This document shows, piece by piece, positions 1 through 9,671 of a stretch of DNA of 64,000 nucleotides. Position numbers and translations under genes: made by a program. Source of the DNA: Yersinia rochesterensis (GTDB lineage Bacteria > Pseudomonadota > Gammaproteobacteria > Enterobacterales > Enterobacteriaceae). Numbering within the stretch: position 1 is the stretch's first letter; the number at the start of each line of letters is the position of its first letter. The stretch covers positions 4,373,954-4,437,953 of the forward strand of contig NZ_CP032482.1 in assembly GCF_003600645.1 (NCBI RefSeq), read 5' to 3'. The notes under the pieces are model-generated. The model saw nothing but the letters and a program-made list of their open reading frames with translations, made no database searches and had not been told where the DNA came from.

Positions 1-495
1 GTGATTTTCAATCAGCAATATTGAGCCATCGGCCTGAGTTTGACATTCTGCCATGTACCCCTCCTGAGAGCGGATAGCCACCAGCCGCTCCACCCGTTCA
101 TCAATACTATTGGCCCCTTTCATCGCCTCGCAATAGAGTTCGCGCGTTTCCTGCTCACGGGTATCTATCAGTAAATTAAGCGCTTCTTCGCCTAATTTGG
201 TGCGCACCATCCGCAATAATTGCACCGTTAACTCGCCGTGAGCATCCGGAAAGCGGGCATTCCCGGCCTCAGTAAGCTGCCAAAGTTGGATAGGCCGCCC
301 TACGCCTTTGGCCTGCGCCACGGCGACAACCAGCCCGTCTTTGGCTAATTTTACAAATTGTTGTCGTGCTGCTTCCCCCGTGGTGCCGAGGATCTTGCCC
401 GCATCTGTGGCTTGCAAGGGGCCACGAGTCTTCAGCAACATCAACAGACGCTCAGCAACAGACTGTGGTTGACTGGTAGAATGGTCGATATTCAT
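1..495 (-). CDS. Partial COG2345-type winged-helix transcriptional regulator (3' end outside window)
   Basis: An open frame runs from an ATG at 495 on the minus strand to the window edge without a stop, giving the first 165 residues. It begins MNIDHSTSQPQSVAERLLML. Residues about 14-75 read as a winged helix-turn-helix (LLKTRGPLQATDAGKILGTT, then AARQQFVKLAKDGLV and a VGRPIQLWQLTEAG wing). This matches the ArsR/DeoR-like predicted regulators of COG2345, the family that includes SufR. In that family a Cys-rich C-terminus can bind a metal or Fe-S cluster; that part lies outside the window. It is divergent from the MFS transporter at 701, so control of that gene is a reasonable inference. The visible helix-turn-helix is clear; the ligand is unknown. 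Confidence 0.8.
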   Translation of the reverse strand, partial: MNIDHSTSQPQSVAERLLMLLKTRGPLQATDAGKILGTTGEAARQQFVKLAKDGLVVAVAQAKGVGRPIQLWQLTEAGNARFPDAHGELTVQLLRMVRTKLGEEALNLLIDTREQETRELYCEAMKGANSIDERVERLVAIRSQEGYMAECQTQADGSILLIENH

Positions 496-700
496 ATCTT
501 CCCCGCTATCATGGGTGCGCTTTCTATTTTAACGAATGATTGCCAGTATAACATTTTACAAGCTTATGCTTGACTTATTATCAGTGCCCAGCCTAAATTA
601 TTCCAAGAATTTACTTGTTTAACTTTATCGTAACAACACTTTGTCGTAACAACAACAGCAACTCAACAACCAGATTTCTGGCAGGATGGAAAACGTGATA

Positions 701-2140
701 ATGAATGATGCAAGCCGTTGGAGTGATTTGTTCTCCGGCAAGAACGCGGCTTTTGCCATAGCCCTGTCAGGCGGCGTAGTGTTACACGCGATCAATATTT
801 ATATCGCCACCACTATTTTACCGTCCGTGGTTCTGGAGATTAATGGCCTGAGTCTCTATGCCTGGAATACAACTCTGTTCGTCACCGCTTCAATCCTCGG
901 CTCAGCGCTTTCAGCCCGATTGCTCAGTGGCTACGGCCCGCGCAGTGCATATCTGTTCGCTTCATTGACCTTTATGTTAGGCAGTGCTTTGTGTGCTATG
1001 GCACCCAATATGCCACTGATGCTGGTTGGCCGAACCGTGCAGGGTTTGGGCGGGGGTTTTCTGTTCGCACTCTCTTACGCCATGATTAATCTGGTATTTC
1101 CACAATCATTGTGGCCGCGAGCCATGGCGCTGATTTCAGGGATGTGGGGCGTCGCAACCCTGATTGGCCCCGCCATTGGCGGGATATTCGCGGAAATGAA
1201 CGCCTGGCGCTTTGCTTTCTGGACGTTGCTGCCCGTGACCCTGATTTATGCCATTTTCACCTGGCGCATCCTGCCGAAAGGGAGATCCAGCACCGCCGTC
1301 ACCTCGACATTACCAGTAACCCAGCTGGTGCTATTAACCGCAATTGTCCTGACGATTTCCGCCAGCAGTATTGCTAGCAGCGGCCTGACGAATCTGCTGG
1401 GAATCGGATTGGCGGTTTTACTGTTAGTGCTGTTATTGCGCATTGAATCCCGCGCCACTTCGCGCTTACTGCCAAAAGGTGCATTGCGCCTAAATTCCCC
1501 CTTGGCGGCGCTCTATATCACCATTTCTTTACTGGCGATCGGCATTACCTGCGAGATTTTTGTCCCTTATTTCTTACAAACCTTGCACGGCCAATCACCG
1601 CTGATTTCTGGCTATATCGCCGCCACGATGGCAGCGGGCTGGACAATTTCTGAAGTCATGAGTGCTGGCTGGAAGAAATCAGGTGTTCGTTGGGCGATTA
1701 TCAGCGGCCCAGTTATTGTGCTGGTAGGGATAATTGCGCTCGCCATTCTGATGCCGGTCAGCTCATTGGGCGGGTGGGCGCAGATGGGCCCTATCGCCAT
1801 CGCGCTGACATTAGTGGGCTTTGGTATTGGTTTTGGCTGGCCGCACCTGCTGACCCGCATTCTGCAAGTGGCTGCTGAAGAAGATAAAGATATTGCCGGG
1901 GCCTCGATTACCACGGTACAGATGTTTGCCACCGCAGTGGGGGCGGCAATAGCCGGAATGGTAGCCAACCTTTCGGGGCTTAATTTCCCCGGCGGGGTCG
2001 CGGGTGCCGAAAACACCGCCCATTGGTTATTTACGCTGTATGCCATTGCCCCTGCACTGGCGATTATCACCGCGCTACGCTGCGCCGCCATTCGCTTGCC
2101 CGGCTTTGCTGTTAAAAGCACCGCCAGTCACGAAGCATAA
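701..2140 (+). CDS. MFS transporter, DHA2-like drug/solute exporter
   Basis: A hydrophobic protein of 479 residues with many membrane segments. Motif A-like SARLLSGYGPRSAY, the GRTVQGLGGG motif and the antiporter-type GPAIGG motif near residue 155 place it in the major facilitator superfamily, most like the 14-segment DHA2 branch. Such proteins export drugs or small metabolites with the proton motive force across the inner membrane. An in-frame ATG at 686 exists, but an AGG directly abuts it, leaving no room for a ribosome site; the ATG at 701 has AGGA/GGA at a workable distance, so I prefer it. The divergent COG2345 regulator is its likely controller. The substrate cannot be read from the sequence. 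Confidence 0.85.
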   Translation: MNDASRWSDLFSGKNAAFAIALSGGVVLHAINIYIATTILPSVVLEINGLSLYAWNTTLFVTASILGSALSARLLSGYGPRSAYLFASLTFMLGSALCAMAPNMPLMLVGRTVQGLGGGFLFALSYAMINLVFPQSLWPRAMALISGMWGVATLIGPAIGGIFAEMNAWRFAFWTLLPVTLIYAIFTWRILPKGRSSTAVTSTLPVTQLVLLTAIVLTISASSIASSGLTNLLGIGLAVLLLVLLLRIESRATSRLLPKGALRLNSPLAALYITISLLAIGITCEIFVPYFLQTLHGQSPLISGYIAATMAAGWTISEVMSAGWKKSGVRWAIISGPVIVLVGIIALAILMPVSSLGGWAQMGPIAIALTLVGFGIGFGWPHLLTRILQVAAEEDKDIAGASITTVQMFATAVGAAIAGMVANLSGLNFPGGVAGAENTAHWLFTLYAIAPALAIITALRCAAIRLPGFAVKSTASHEA

Positions 2141-2153
2141 TAAATGATGAGAG

Positions 2154-2181
2154 CCAACCTGCTCAAACAGGTTGGTTTTTT
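2154..2181 (+). terminator. Rho-independent terminator after the MFS gene
   Basis: A perfect 8-bp stem, CCAACCTG (2154-2161) with CAGGTTGG (2168-2175), and a six-base loop are followed by a run of T. It lies 13 bases after the MFS stop codon. Confidence 0.9.
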
Positions 2182-2297
2182 CATTGCTCGTAACATTATA
2201 AGGGCGATTAGCGCTTGATCCCGCACCACTCTTTGCTGTTATTCTGGCTTTAAATCTTAATATTAATCCTATTGACCCAAAGTCATTGGAGGTTGCG

Positions 2298-3278
2298 ATG
2301 AAGCCGTCTATTGTGCTGTACAAAAGTATTCCCGCTGATCTACATCAGCGTTTAGAGCAACATTTTACCGTAAACAGTTTTGAGGGTTTATCTTCAGATA
2401 ATCAGCCTGAGCTATTGGCTGCGCTGCAACAGGCGGAAGGACTTATCGGTTCCGGCGGTAAAATTGATCAGACTTTCTTGCAATTAGCACCTCGGCTGCG
2501 CGCTGCTTCAACCATTTCTGTCGGTTATGACAATTTTGATGTCGATGCGCTGAACCAGCGCGGAATTGTATTAATGCACACGCCGACCGTTTTGACTGAA
2601 ACAGTGGCCGACACCATGATGACGCTGGTGCTTTCCACTGCTCGTCGGGTTGTCGAGTTGGCTGAGCGCGTGAAAGCCGGTGAGTGGCAAGACAGCATTG
2701 GTGATGATTGGTTTGGCGTCGATGTTCATCATAAAACTATTGGCATTCTCGGCATGGGCCGGATTGGCATGGCGCTAGCCCAACGGGCACATTTTGGTTT
2801 CAGCATGCCGGTGCTGTACACCACCCGTCGCCCACATGAAGAAGCGGAAAAGCGCTTTGGTGCTCGCCGCTGCTCACTCGATACATTGCTGGCTGAGGTC
2901 GATTTCCTCTGCATTACCCTGCCGATGACCGAGCAGACTTATCATATGATTGGCCGTGAACAACTGGCTAAAATGAAATCCAGCGCCATTTTGATCAATG
3001 CAGGCCGTGGGCCAGTCGTGGATGAAAAAGCACTGATTGCGGCCCTACAAGATGGCACTATTCATGGCGCGGGCTTGGATGTATTTGAACAAGAACCTCT
3101 GCCGGTGGATTCGCCATTACTCACATTACGCAATGTGGTGGCCGTGCCGCATATTGGTTCCGCCACCCACGAAACTCGCTACAACATGGCCGCCTGCGCG
3201 GTGGATAACCTGATTGCCGCACTGACCGGCACTGTCACAGAAAACTGCGTCAATCCGCAGGTATTGCAGAAAATATAA
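2298..3278 (+). CDS. ghrB: Glyoxylate/hydroxypyruvate reductase B (2-ketoaldonate reductase)
   Basis: A 326-residue D-2-hydroxyacid dehydrogenase very close to E. coli GhrB (TkrA), which reduces glyoxylate, hydroxypyruvate and 2-keto-gluconates with NADPH in the cytoplasm. The Rossmann motif GILGMGRIG is near residue 150. The catalytic trio is visible: Arg in [10 protein letters not shown], Glu in VFEQEPL and His in [11 protein letters not shown]. The start is ATG 2298 because GGAGG (2288-2292) sits five bases upstream; an upstream ATG at 2286 overlaps that ribosome site and is rejected. It is monocistronic between the MFS terminator and malS. Confidence 0.95.
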   Translation: MKPSIVLYKSIPADLHQRLEQHFTVNSFEGLSSDNQPELLAALQQAEGLIGSGGKIDQTFLQLAPRLRAASTISVGYDNFDVDALNQRGIVLMHTPTVLTETVADTMMTLVLSTARRVVELAERVKAGEWQDSIGDDWFGVDVHHKTIGILGMGRIGMALAQRAHFGFSMPVLYTTRRPHEEAEKRFGARRCSLDTLLAEVDFLCITLPMTEQTYHMIGREQLAKMKSSAILINAGRGPVVDEKALIAALQDGTIHGAGLDVFEQEPLPVDSPLLTLRNVVAVPHIGSATHETRYNMAACAVDNLIAALTGTVTENCVNPQVLQKI

Positions 3279-3324
3279 GCGACTCGATTGGTCTGCTTGC
3301 AGGCCAAATCCCCCTCCTCCATCG

Positions 3325-3358
3325 CCCTCCTCCCTACAATAATCCCTAGAGGATGAGG
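3325..3358 (+). promoter_or_regulatory. Candidate MalT boxes upstream of malS
   Basis: GAGGATGAGG at 3349-3358 matches the MalT box GGGGATGAGG at 9 of 10 bases on the plus strand. CCTCCTCCCT at about 3326-3335 is an 8 of 10 match on the minus strand. E. coli malS is a MalT-activated gene, which supports the reading, but the sites are imperfect. Confidence 0.45.
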
Positions 3359-3431
3359 CTATTTCTTCGCCGTCTGGCACTCTGATATTCATAAAGATTT
3401 ATACGTTTCTCAGACCCAAGGAAGACGCGCG

Positions 3432-5498
3432 ATGAAATATCTTACTTTCCCTCTGCTTCTGGTTTTGTCACCGGCAGTGATGGCGAACTGGTCACTGCCC
3501 CATTTCCCGGCTTTTACTGAACAAGACAGTGGCGTTTTCCTGAGTAGCAGCGCCCTAACAAAAGGGGAATACACCCTTAAATTTCATCAAGATAAACAGT
3601 GCTGGCAGCCCACCGGCCCAGTAAAATTGAATCAGACATTTTCGCTGCAGCCTTGCCAAAATCAGGCCGATATCCACTGGAAGCTGTTCCGCGATGGCCA
3701 ATATCAGGTGCGGATTGATACCCGCAGCGGCACCCCCACACTCACTTTGAGCATCAAAGAGCCGGTGGCGGAAACCGTCAAAGTCGTAACACACAGTTGT
3801 CAGCGCTGGGACGGCAAACCGGTGACAATTGATGTCAGCAAAACCTTCGCTGAGGGGGAAATGGTGCGGGATTTCTACTCCGGGCAAACGACGAAAGTCT
3901 CCCTCGGTAAAATCACGCTGCAACCCACTCCCGAGAGCGGGGGCTTATTGTTATTGGAATCAGCCCAAACCCAGCAAGCCGCGCCATTTAGTTGGCAAAA
4001 TGCCACCGTCTATTTTGCCCTGACTGACCGCTTTAAAAACGGCAACCCCGACAATGACCATAGCTATGGCCGCCATGGCGATGGCATGGAGGAAATCGGC
4101 ACTTTCCACGGCGGAGATTTGGCCGGATTAACAGAAAAACTTGATTATCTTCAACAGATTGGAGTCAACGCACTGTGGATAACCTCCCCGCTAGAGCAAA
4201 TCCACGGCTGGGTCGGCGGCGGTACCAAAGGTGATTTCCCACATTATGCTTATCATGGTTATTACGGCCTGGATTGGTCACGTTTAGATGCCAATATGGG
4301 TACCGAACAAGATTTGCATAAACTGGTTGAGCAAGCCCATAAACGCGGCATTCGTATTCTATTTGATGTGGTAATGAACCATATGGGATATGCCACTCTG
4401 GCAGATATGCAAAGCTACCAATTCGGCTCGCTGTATCTGCAAGGCGATTCGTTAGAAAAAACACTGGGCAAAAACTGGACTGACTGGACTCCTGGCAAAG
4501 GGCAAAACTGGCATAGTTTTAACGATTATATTAATTTCAGTGATAAATCCGCCTGGGATAACTGGTGGGGCAAGAAGTGGATCCGCACTGATATTGGCGA
4601 TTATGACTCCCCCGGTTATGACGATCTGACCATGTCGCTGGCTTTTCTGCCGGACATCAAAACAGAATCCACTCAAGCGAGTGGCTTGCCGGTGTTTTAC
4701 CGCCATAAACCGGATACTGCCGCGCGGGAAATTGCTGGTGCCACTCCACGTGATTATCTAACTCATTGGTTGAGCCAATGGGTTCGCGATTATGGTATCG
4801 ACGGTTTTCGTGTAGACACCGCCAAGCATGTCGAGAAACCCGCCTGGCAACAACTAAAGCTGCAAAGCGCGGCGGCTCTGGCCGAGTGGAAAGCGGCTCA
4901 CCCTGACCAAGCACTGGATGACTTGCCATTCTGGATGACGGGAGAAGCTTGGGGCCACGGGGTGATGAAAAGTGATTATTACCAAAATGGCTTCGATGCC
5001 ATGATTAACTTTGATTTTCAGGATCAAGCTAAACAAGCGCTGGCGTGCTTCTCATCGATTGACGGCACCTATCAGCAAATGGCTGATAAACTGCAAGGTT
5101 TCAATGTGTTGAGTTATATTTCATCCCATGATACCCGGCTATTTTTTAAAGATGACGCGCAACAGTCATTGGTGAAACAGCAACGCGCGGGCGACCTGCT
5201 GCTACTGGCTCCAGGGGCGGTGCAAATTTTCTATGGTGATGAAAGCGGGCGAGAATTTGGCCCAACCGGCTCAGACCCATTGCAGGGAACCCGATCAGAT
5301 ATGAACTGGGATGAACTGACGGGTGAAAAAGGTGCGCTGTTGGCGCATTGGCAAAAAGTCAGTCAGTTCCGCGCTCGCCATCCGGCCATTGGTGCTGGTG
5401 TGCAGCAATCGCAACAAACTGCTGATTACTATGCTTTTAGCCGCCAACATCAAGGTGATAAAGTCTTGGTCGTTTGGGTTGGCGACAAAAAAGAGTAA
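3432..5498 (+). CDS. malS: Periplasmic alpha-amylase
   Basis: A 688-residue glycoside hydrolase family 13 protein, close to E. coli MalS (676). It cuts long maltodextrins in the periplasm, mainly to maltohexaose, for uptake by the maltose system. The N-terminus is a signal peptide (MKYLTFPLLLVLSPAVMA, cut before NWS). The four amylase regions are present: FDVVMNH, GFRVDTAKH with nucleophile Asp462, GEAW with acid/base Glu505, and SSHDTR with Asp567. Paired Cys in the N-terminal extension fit the periplasmic, DsbA-dependent enzyme. AAGGAAG precedes the ATG. MalT-box-like sites lie upstream, and avtA follows as in E. coli. Confidence 0.95.
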   Translation: MKYLTFPLLLVLSPAVMANWSLPHFPAFTEQDSGVFLSSSALTKGEYTLKFHQDKQCWQPTGPVKLNQTFSLQPCQNQADIHWKLFRDGQYQVRIDTRSGTPTLTLSIKEPVAETVKVVTHSCQRWDGKPVTIDVSKTFAEGEMVRDFYSGQTTKVSLGKITLQPTPESGGLLLLESAQTQQAAPFSWQNATVYFALTDRFKNGNPDNDHSYGRHGDGMEEIGTFHGGDLAGLTEKLDYLQQIGVNALWITSPLEQIHGWVGGGTKGDFPHYAYHGYYGLDWSRLDANMGTEQDLHKLVEQAHKRGIRILFDVVMNHMGYATLADMQSYQFGSLYLQGDSLEKTLGKNWTDWTPGKGQNWHSFNDYINFSDKSAWDNWWGKKWIRTDIGDYDSPGYDDLTMSLAFLPDIKTESTQASGLPVFYRHKPDTAAREIAGATPRDYLTHWLSQWVRDYGIDGFRVDTAKHVEKPAWQQLKLQSAAALAEWKAAHPDQALDDLPFWMTGEAWGHGVMKSDYYQNGFDAMINFDFQDQAKQALACFSSIDGTYQQMADKLQGFNVLSYISSHDTRLFFKDDAQQSLVKQQRAGDLLLLAPGAVQIFYGDESGREFGPTGSDPLQGTRSDMNWDELTGEKGALLAHWQKVSQFRARHPAIGAGVQQSQQTADYYAFSRQHQGDKVLVVWVGDKKE

Positions 5499-5524
5499 TT
5501 AAGTATATTATTTCGAAATAACAC

Positions 5525-5553
5525 TTCCTACCGATATTTTCGCGCGGTAGGAA
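5525..5553 (+). terminator. Hairpin after malS, possible terminator
   Basis: TTCCTACCG (5525-5533) pairs with CGGTAGGAA (5545-5553). No long T run follows, so termination is plausible but not certain. Confidence 0.5.
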
Positions 5554-5632
5554 GAAACCTTTCCGCATTGCGTCCGTTTTTATCTGCGAGTATGGTAGTT
5601 GTTCACTTACGGATAACAATAAATTTTCATTT

Positions 5633-6886
5633 ATGAAGTTTTCACTTTTCGGCGACAAATTCACCCGCTACGCGGGCATTACCAGATTGATGGACGACCT
5701 CAACGACGGCCTGAGAACCCCAGGTTCTATCATGCTTGGCGGCGGTAATCCGGCACATATTCCTGAAATGGATGCTTACTTTCAGCAACTTTGTCAGGAC
5801 ATGCTGGAAAGCGGGAAGCTGACCGAGGCGTTGTGCAATTACGATGGGCCACAAGGCAAAGATTTACTGCTGAAAGCATTGGCAACAATGCTGCAAGATG
5901 AGCTGGGTTGGCAAATTGAGCCACAGAACATTGCACTGACAAATGGCAGTCAAAGCGCGTTTTTCTACTTATTTAATCTCTTCGCTGGCCGCTATGCCGA
6001 TGGCACCCGTCGGCGGGTATTATTCCCACTGGCACCAGAGTATCTCGGATATGCCGACGCGGGCCTCGACGAAGATTTATTCGTCTCCGCCAAGCCCAAT
6101 ATTGAGCTACTGCCCGAAGGGCAATTCAAATATCACGTCGATTTTGAGCATCTCAATATTACTGATGATATTGGCCTGATATGCGTCTCGCGGCCCACCA
6201 ACCCGACCGGGAATGTGATTACTGACGATGAGTTAATCGGCCTTGATGTTATTGCTCAGCAACGTGGTATTCCGTTATTGATTGATAACGCTTATGGCGT
6301 GCCATTCCCCGGCATTATCTTTACCGATGCGACCCCACTGTGGAACCCGAATATCATTCTGTGCATGAGCTTGTCGAAGCTGGGCCTGCCGGGTTCGCGC
6401 TGCGGGATTGTGATTGCCGATGAGAAAGTCATTTCGGCGCTCACCAATATGAATGGCATTATCAGTCTGTCACCGGGCAGCATGGGGCCAGCTATTGCTG
6501 CCGAAATGATTGCGCGCGGGGATTTGCTGCGTTTATCCAAAGAGGTCATCCGGCCATTCTATTTTGAGCGGGTACAGCAAACTATTGCTATCCTGCGCAA
6601 ATACTTACCGCCGGAGCGCTGCTTGATCCACAAACCGGAAGGGGCGATATTCCTCTGGCTGTGGTTTAAAGATTTGCCGATCAGCACTGAACTGCTGTAT
6701 CAGCGCCTGAAAAAGCGCGGTGTGTTGATGGTGCCGGGCCACTATTTCTTCCCCGGTCTGGAATATGATTGGCCGCATACCCATCAATGCATGCGGATGA
6801 ATTATGTTCCAGCACCGGAAGATATCGAAAAGGGTGTGGCAATTCTGGCCGAAGAGGTTGAGCGGGCGTTTCAGGAAGCAAAGTGA
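5633..6886 (+). CDS. avtA: Valine-pyruvate aminotransferase
   Basis: A 417-residue fold-type I PLP aminotransferase matching E. coli AvtA (transaminase C), which interconverts valine plus pyruvate with 2-ketoisovalerate plus alanine. The PLP lysine is Lys249 in MSLSKLGLPGSRCG. PTNPTGN, the YxxP segment and the C-terminal arginine region (MRMNYV) are in place. It lies directly downstream of malS with the same neighbour relation as in E. coli, but a 134-base gap with a hairpin suggests its own transcript. Confidence 0.95.
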   Translation: MKFSLFGDKFTRYAGITRLMDDLNDGLRTPGSIMLGGGNPAHIPEMDAYFQQLCQDMLESGKLTEALCNYDGPQGKDLLLKALATMLQDELGWQIEPQNIALTNGSQSAFFYLFNLFAGRYADGTRRRVLFPLAPEYLGYADAGLDEDLFVSAKPNIELLPEGQFKYHVDFEHLNITDDIGLICVSRPTNPTGNVITDDELIGLDVIAQQRGIPLLIDNAYGVPFPGIIFTDATPLWNPNIILCMSLSKLGLPGSRCGIVIADEKVISALTNMNGIISLSPGSMGPAIAAEMIARGDLLRLSKEVIRPFYFERVQQTIAILRKYLPPERCLIHKPEGAIFLWLWFKDLPISTELLYQRLKKRGVLMVPGHYFFPGLEYDWPHTHQCMRMNYVPAPEDIEKGVAILAEEVERAFQEAK

Positions 6887-6907
6887 TTGGCTGAGAATAA
6901 ATAGCTA

Positions 6908-6942
6908 AGGGCCGCTTATTCGGCGGCCCTCAGTTTTATTTT
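6908..6942 (+). terminator. Terminator after avtA
   Basis: AGGGCCGC (6908-6915) pairs with GCGGCCCT (6923-6930), followed by CAGTTTTATTTT. It separates avtA from the convergent yidE. Confidence 0.9.
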
Positions 6943-7002
6943 AAAACCATCTCAAAGTTATTATCTAACCCAACGTCACTATCTAACCCAAGGTCATTAG
7001 CG

Positions 7003-8664
7003 TCACATAGTTGTCCAAAACAATACGGCCAATATCTGCGGCGACATGATTCGTAAGAACATCGCCAGCGGGTAAACTGTTGCATAAGACAGTGCCGCTG
7101 CACCACTGGTCGGATGCAGACCATTGGCAAAAGCCAGCGCCGGTGGATCGGTCATTGAACCGGCTAACATGCCGCACAATGTCAGGTAGTTCATCTTAGC
7201 CAACATACGCGCTAAAATCCCCACTGTTAGCAATGGAATTCCGGTAATCATCGCCCCGTAGCCAATCCACGCCAGCCCATCACCATTCACCAAAGTATTG
7301 ATAAAATCACCGCCTGACTTCAGCCCGACCACTGACAAGAACAATACAATTCCCAGTTCACGCAGTGCCAGGTTGGCACTCGGCGGCATAAACCAATACA
7401 GTTTTCCGATGCTGCCAATACGCCCCAGAATAAGTGCGACAACCAGCGGGCCACCCGCCAAACCCAGACGTAAAGCCGCAGGGAACCCCGGAATAAAGAG
7501 CGGAATTGACCCTAACAACACCCCCAGACCGACACCGATAAATACCGGAAGCATCTGAACTTGCTGTAGTTTCTGTTGCGCATTACCGACAACAGCAGAT
7601 ACCGCCTCAATAGATTCCGGGCGGCCGACCAGATTAAGAATGTCACCAAATTGCAGGCTGGCACTATTACTGGCAACCAGTTCAATGCCCGCACGGTTTA
7701 AGCGGGTAATGGCCACGTCATACTTCTGCTTCAGATTAAGGTCGCGGATTTTTTTACCCAGCACCGCCTCATTGGTCACCACCACTCGGGCAGTTTGCAA
7801 TGCCGTACCGGCGGTAGATAAGGTGACATCCACCTCTTCCCCGACCACCAGCCGTACTTTCTCCAAAGCTTCGCGCTGCCCGACCAAATGTAGATAATCG
7901 CCCAGTTCAATCACTGTGGCCGACAACGGCACCATCAGTAAGTCACCGCGTTTCAAGCGGGAACAGACCACTTCATCACTGTTGAGCAGCGGCACATCTT
8001 GTACGGATAGCCCATGCAGATTAGGGTTACGAACCGCCACATTCATAGTTTGCAGCAACTCGCGGTTCTGCCCGTGGCTACTATCAAACTCTTTCGCTTC
8101 GCGATCGATATTGATTTTAAAGAATAAACGAATCAGCCACATCACCAGCAAAATACCGCAAATGCCGAATGGATAGGCCATGGCATAACCCATCCCCATT
8201 TGGCTGACCAATTGCGGTGGCGAGCCTAAATCAGTGAGGATTTGCTGCGCCGCCCCGAGAGCCGGGGTGTTGGTGACTGCACCTGAAAATATGCCCAAAA
8301 TGATAGGCAGCGGCACAGCAAACAACTTATGGATAATTGCGGTCACTAACCCGCCGACAATCACCATCAGAATAGCAAAGCTGTTAAGCCGCAACCCCGA
8401 GACCCGCAGTGAGGAGAAGAACCCCGGCCCCACCTGAATGCCGATGGTATAAACAAACAGAATCAGGCCAAATTCCTGAATGAAGTGCAGCATGTCCCCA
8501 TTGAGAACTAATTGATAAGTTTGTGCAAAATGGCCCACGATAATGCCGCCAAATAACACCCCGCCGATACCTAACCCCACACCATAGATTTTCCAATTAC
8601 CGATCCATAACCCCAATACGGCGACCAGCGCCAACATACTGACGGTAAGGGCGATAGCACTCAT
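7003..8664 (-). CDS. yidE: YidE, AspT/YbjL-type putative transporter with RCK domains
   Basis: A 553-residue membrane protein, the same length as E. coli YidE. The order is five or six N-terminal membrane helices ([20 protein letters not shown] onward), a hydrophilic centre of about 190 residues with two TrkA-C/RCK_C-like repeats ([19 protein letters not shown] is part of one), and a second membrane block. This is the aspartate:alanine antiporter (AspT) architecture. The substrate of YidE is not established. It lies downstream of ibpAB in the same direction as in E. coli, but an ERIC element and two hairpins lie between. Confidence 0.9.
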   Translation of the reverse strand: MSAIALTVSMLALVAVLGLWIGNWKIYGVGLGIGGVLFGGIIVGHFAQTYQLVLNGDMLHFIQEFGLILFVYTIGIQVGPGFFSSLRVSGLRLNSFAILMVIVGGLVTAIIHKLFAVPLPIILGIFSGAVTNTPALGAAQQILTDLGSPPQLVSQMGMGYAMAYPFGICGILLVMWLIRLFFKINIDREAKEFDSSHGQNRELLQTMNVAVRNPNLHGLSVQDVPLLNSDEVVCSRLKRGDLLMVPLSATVIELGDYLHLVGQREALEKVRLVVGEEVDVTLSTAGTALQTARVVVTNEAVLGKKIRDLNLKQKYDVAITRLNRAGIELVASNSASLQFGDILNLVGRPESIEAVSAVVGNAQQKLQQVQMLPVFIGVGLGVLLGSIPLFIPGFPAALRLGLAGGPLVVALILGRIGSIGKLYWFMPPSANLALRELGIVLFLSVVGLKSGGDFINTLVNGDGLAWIGYGAMITGIPLLTVGILARMLAKMNYLTLCGMLAGSMTDPPALAFANGLHPTSGAAALSYATVYPLAMFLRIMSPQILAVLFWTTM

Positions 8665-8803
8665 AAATCACTTCCTTGCCTAAGTTTAAAAACTGGCGGC
8701 CATGTGGAATCTCATTTGGGTCAGTCATGGCCTTAAATTCCTACAATTAGTAAGGATTCTGTCAGAAGGGGAAATGATTGACTGTGGGATACACCACAAA
8801 ATG

Positions 8804-8831
8804 CACCGGAGAGTGGGGAAACTCTCCGGTG
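8804..8831. terminator. Strong hairpin between ibpB and yidE
   Basis: An 11-bp perfect stem (8804-8814 with 8821-8831) with a six-base loop. No T run of note follows on either strand, so it may end ibpAB transcripts or act as an RNA processing/stability hairpin. Confidence 0.5.
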
Positions 8832-8851
8832 AAAAAACAAACACGGAAACT

Positions 8852-8978
8852 TATACCCAAATTAATTGGCGTTGCAGCGAGGCAGCAAGTGAACGAGTCC
8901 CGATGAGCTTACTCCAGTAAGTGATTCGGGTGAGGAAATGCCGCGAACAAAGCTGCGGCGTCAAGTAAGAAGGGTATA
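8852..8978. repeat. ERIC element, full length (127 bp)
   Basis: It starts TATACCCAAA and ends GGGTATA, and contains the ERIC core (GATGAGCTTAC ... GTAAGTGATTCGGGT). Its length of 127 bp equals the full-length enterobacterial repetitive intergenic consensus. It lies downstream of ibpB and upstream of yidE. Confidence 0.9.
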
Positions 8979-8979
8979 T

Positions 8980-9002
8980 CGGTACCCCAGTGTGGGGTAC
9001 CG
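8980..9002 (-). terminator. Hairpin directly after ibpB
   Basis: CGGTACCCCA (8980-8989) pairs perfectly with TGGGGTACCG (8993-9002) around a three-base loop, 10 bases after the ibpB stop. It lacks a T run because the ERIC element abuts it. Confidence 0.55.
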
Positions 9003-9012
9003 AACATCATAA

Positions 9013-9486
9013 CTACTGCTGTTCAGATTGCTCAGTTGCCGCCGGATTATCTAATACCTGGTGCTCTTGTGGAGCAGCACTGCCAATGCTAATACGCTGT
9101 GGTTGCAGCGCTTCTGGCACTTGGCGCAACAGATCAATATGCAGCAGACCGTTTTCGAATTGAGCATTATCAACATTCAGATGCTCTGCCAGCGTAAAGG
9201 TCAATGAGAACTCTTTATGAACCAAGCCTTGATGCAGGTATTCAACCTGTTTTTCAGCTGGTGCAGGCTTACCGCGAACAGTCAAACGCGGGCCTTCAAC
9301 TTCAATATCCAGCTCACTCTGTTTAAAACCGGCTAATGCCAGTGAGATGCGATAATGGTTATCGTCAGTTTTCTCAATATTGTATGGCGGGAATCCCTGA
9401 GAATCCTGACCGCCCTGCATTGAGTTGGCTAATTTATCAAAACCAATCCACTGACGAAGCAAAGGTGACAAATCATAATTACGCAT
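9013..9486 (-). CDS. ibpB: Small heat-shock protein IbpB
   Basis: A 157-residue Hsp20 chaperone that binds aggregates with IbpA and hands substrates to DnaK and ClpB. The N-terminus [20 protein letters not shown], the alpha-crystallin domain (about residues 35-125, with [20 protein letters not shown]) and the C-terminal IxI-type motif (RISIG) are present. It is longer than E. coli IbpB (142) because of a Gln/Ala/Glu-rich tail after the IxI motif. AAGGAG lies eight bases before the ATG, within a structured leader. It is the second gene of ibpAB. Confidence 0.95.
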   Translation of the reverse strand: MRNYDLSPLLRQWIGFDKLANSMQGGQDSQGFPPYNIEKTDDNHYRISLALAGFKQSELDIEVEGPRLTVRGKPAPAEKQVEYLHQGLVHKEFSLTFTLAEHLNVDNAQFENGLLHIDLLRQVPEALQPQRISIGSAAPQEHQVLDNPAATEQSEQQ

Positions 9487-9603
9487 AGATATAACTCCTT
9501 CTGAGAAGCGAGATAAGATAATAAACAGTCACGAATTAGCGATATAAAAAACCTGAACGCAAGATACTGGCGTTATATTATTTCTCGCTATCAATCCGTG
9601 ACT
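9487..9603 (-). promoter_or_regulatory. ROSE-like RNA thermometer leader of ibpB
   Basis: The leader folds into a long imperfect stem: AGTCACG (9527-9533) with CGTGACT (9597-9603), and TAGCGA (9537-9542) with TCGCTA (9585-9590). Near the start codon, a UCGCU-type segment (complement at 9507-9511) faces the AAGGAG site (9495-9500). This is the arrangement of ROSE elements that melt on heat shock. The fold is inferred by eye. Confidence 0.6.
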
Positions 9604-9671
9604 GGTCAGCCCCCGATTACGGCAGGCTAAACTCCGTTAAATAATGTAAATAACTTACACTGTTAAGTAGA

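Noticed and set aside
1612..2121. 169-residue antisense frame within the MFS gene
   Set aside because: It is a shadow of the MFS coding frame; composition and lack of start signals argue against a gene.
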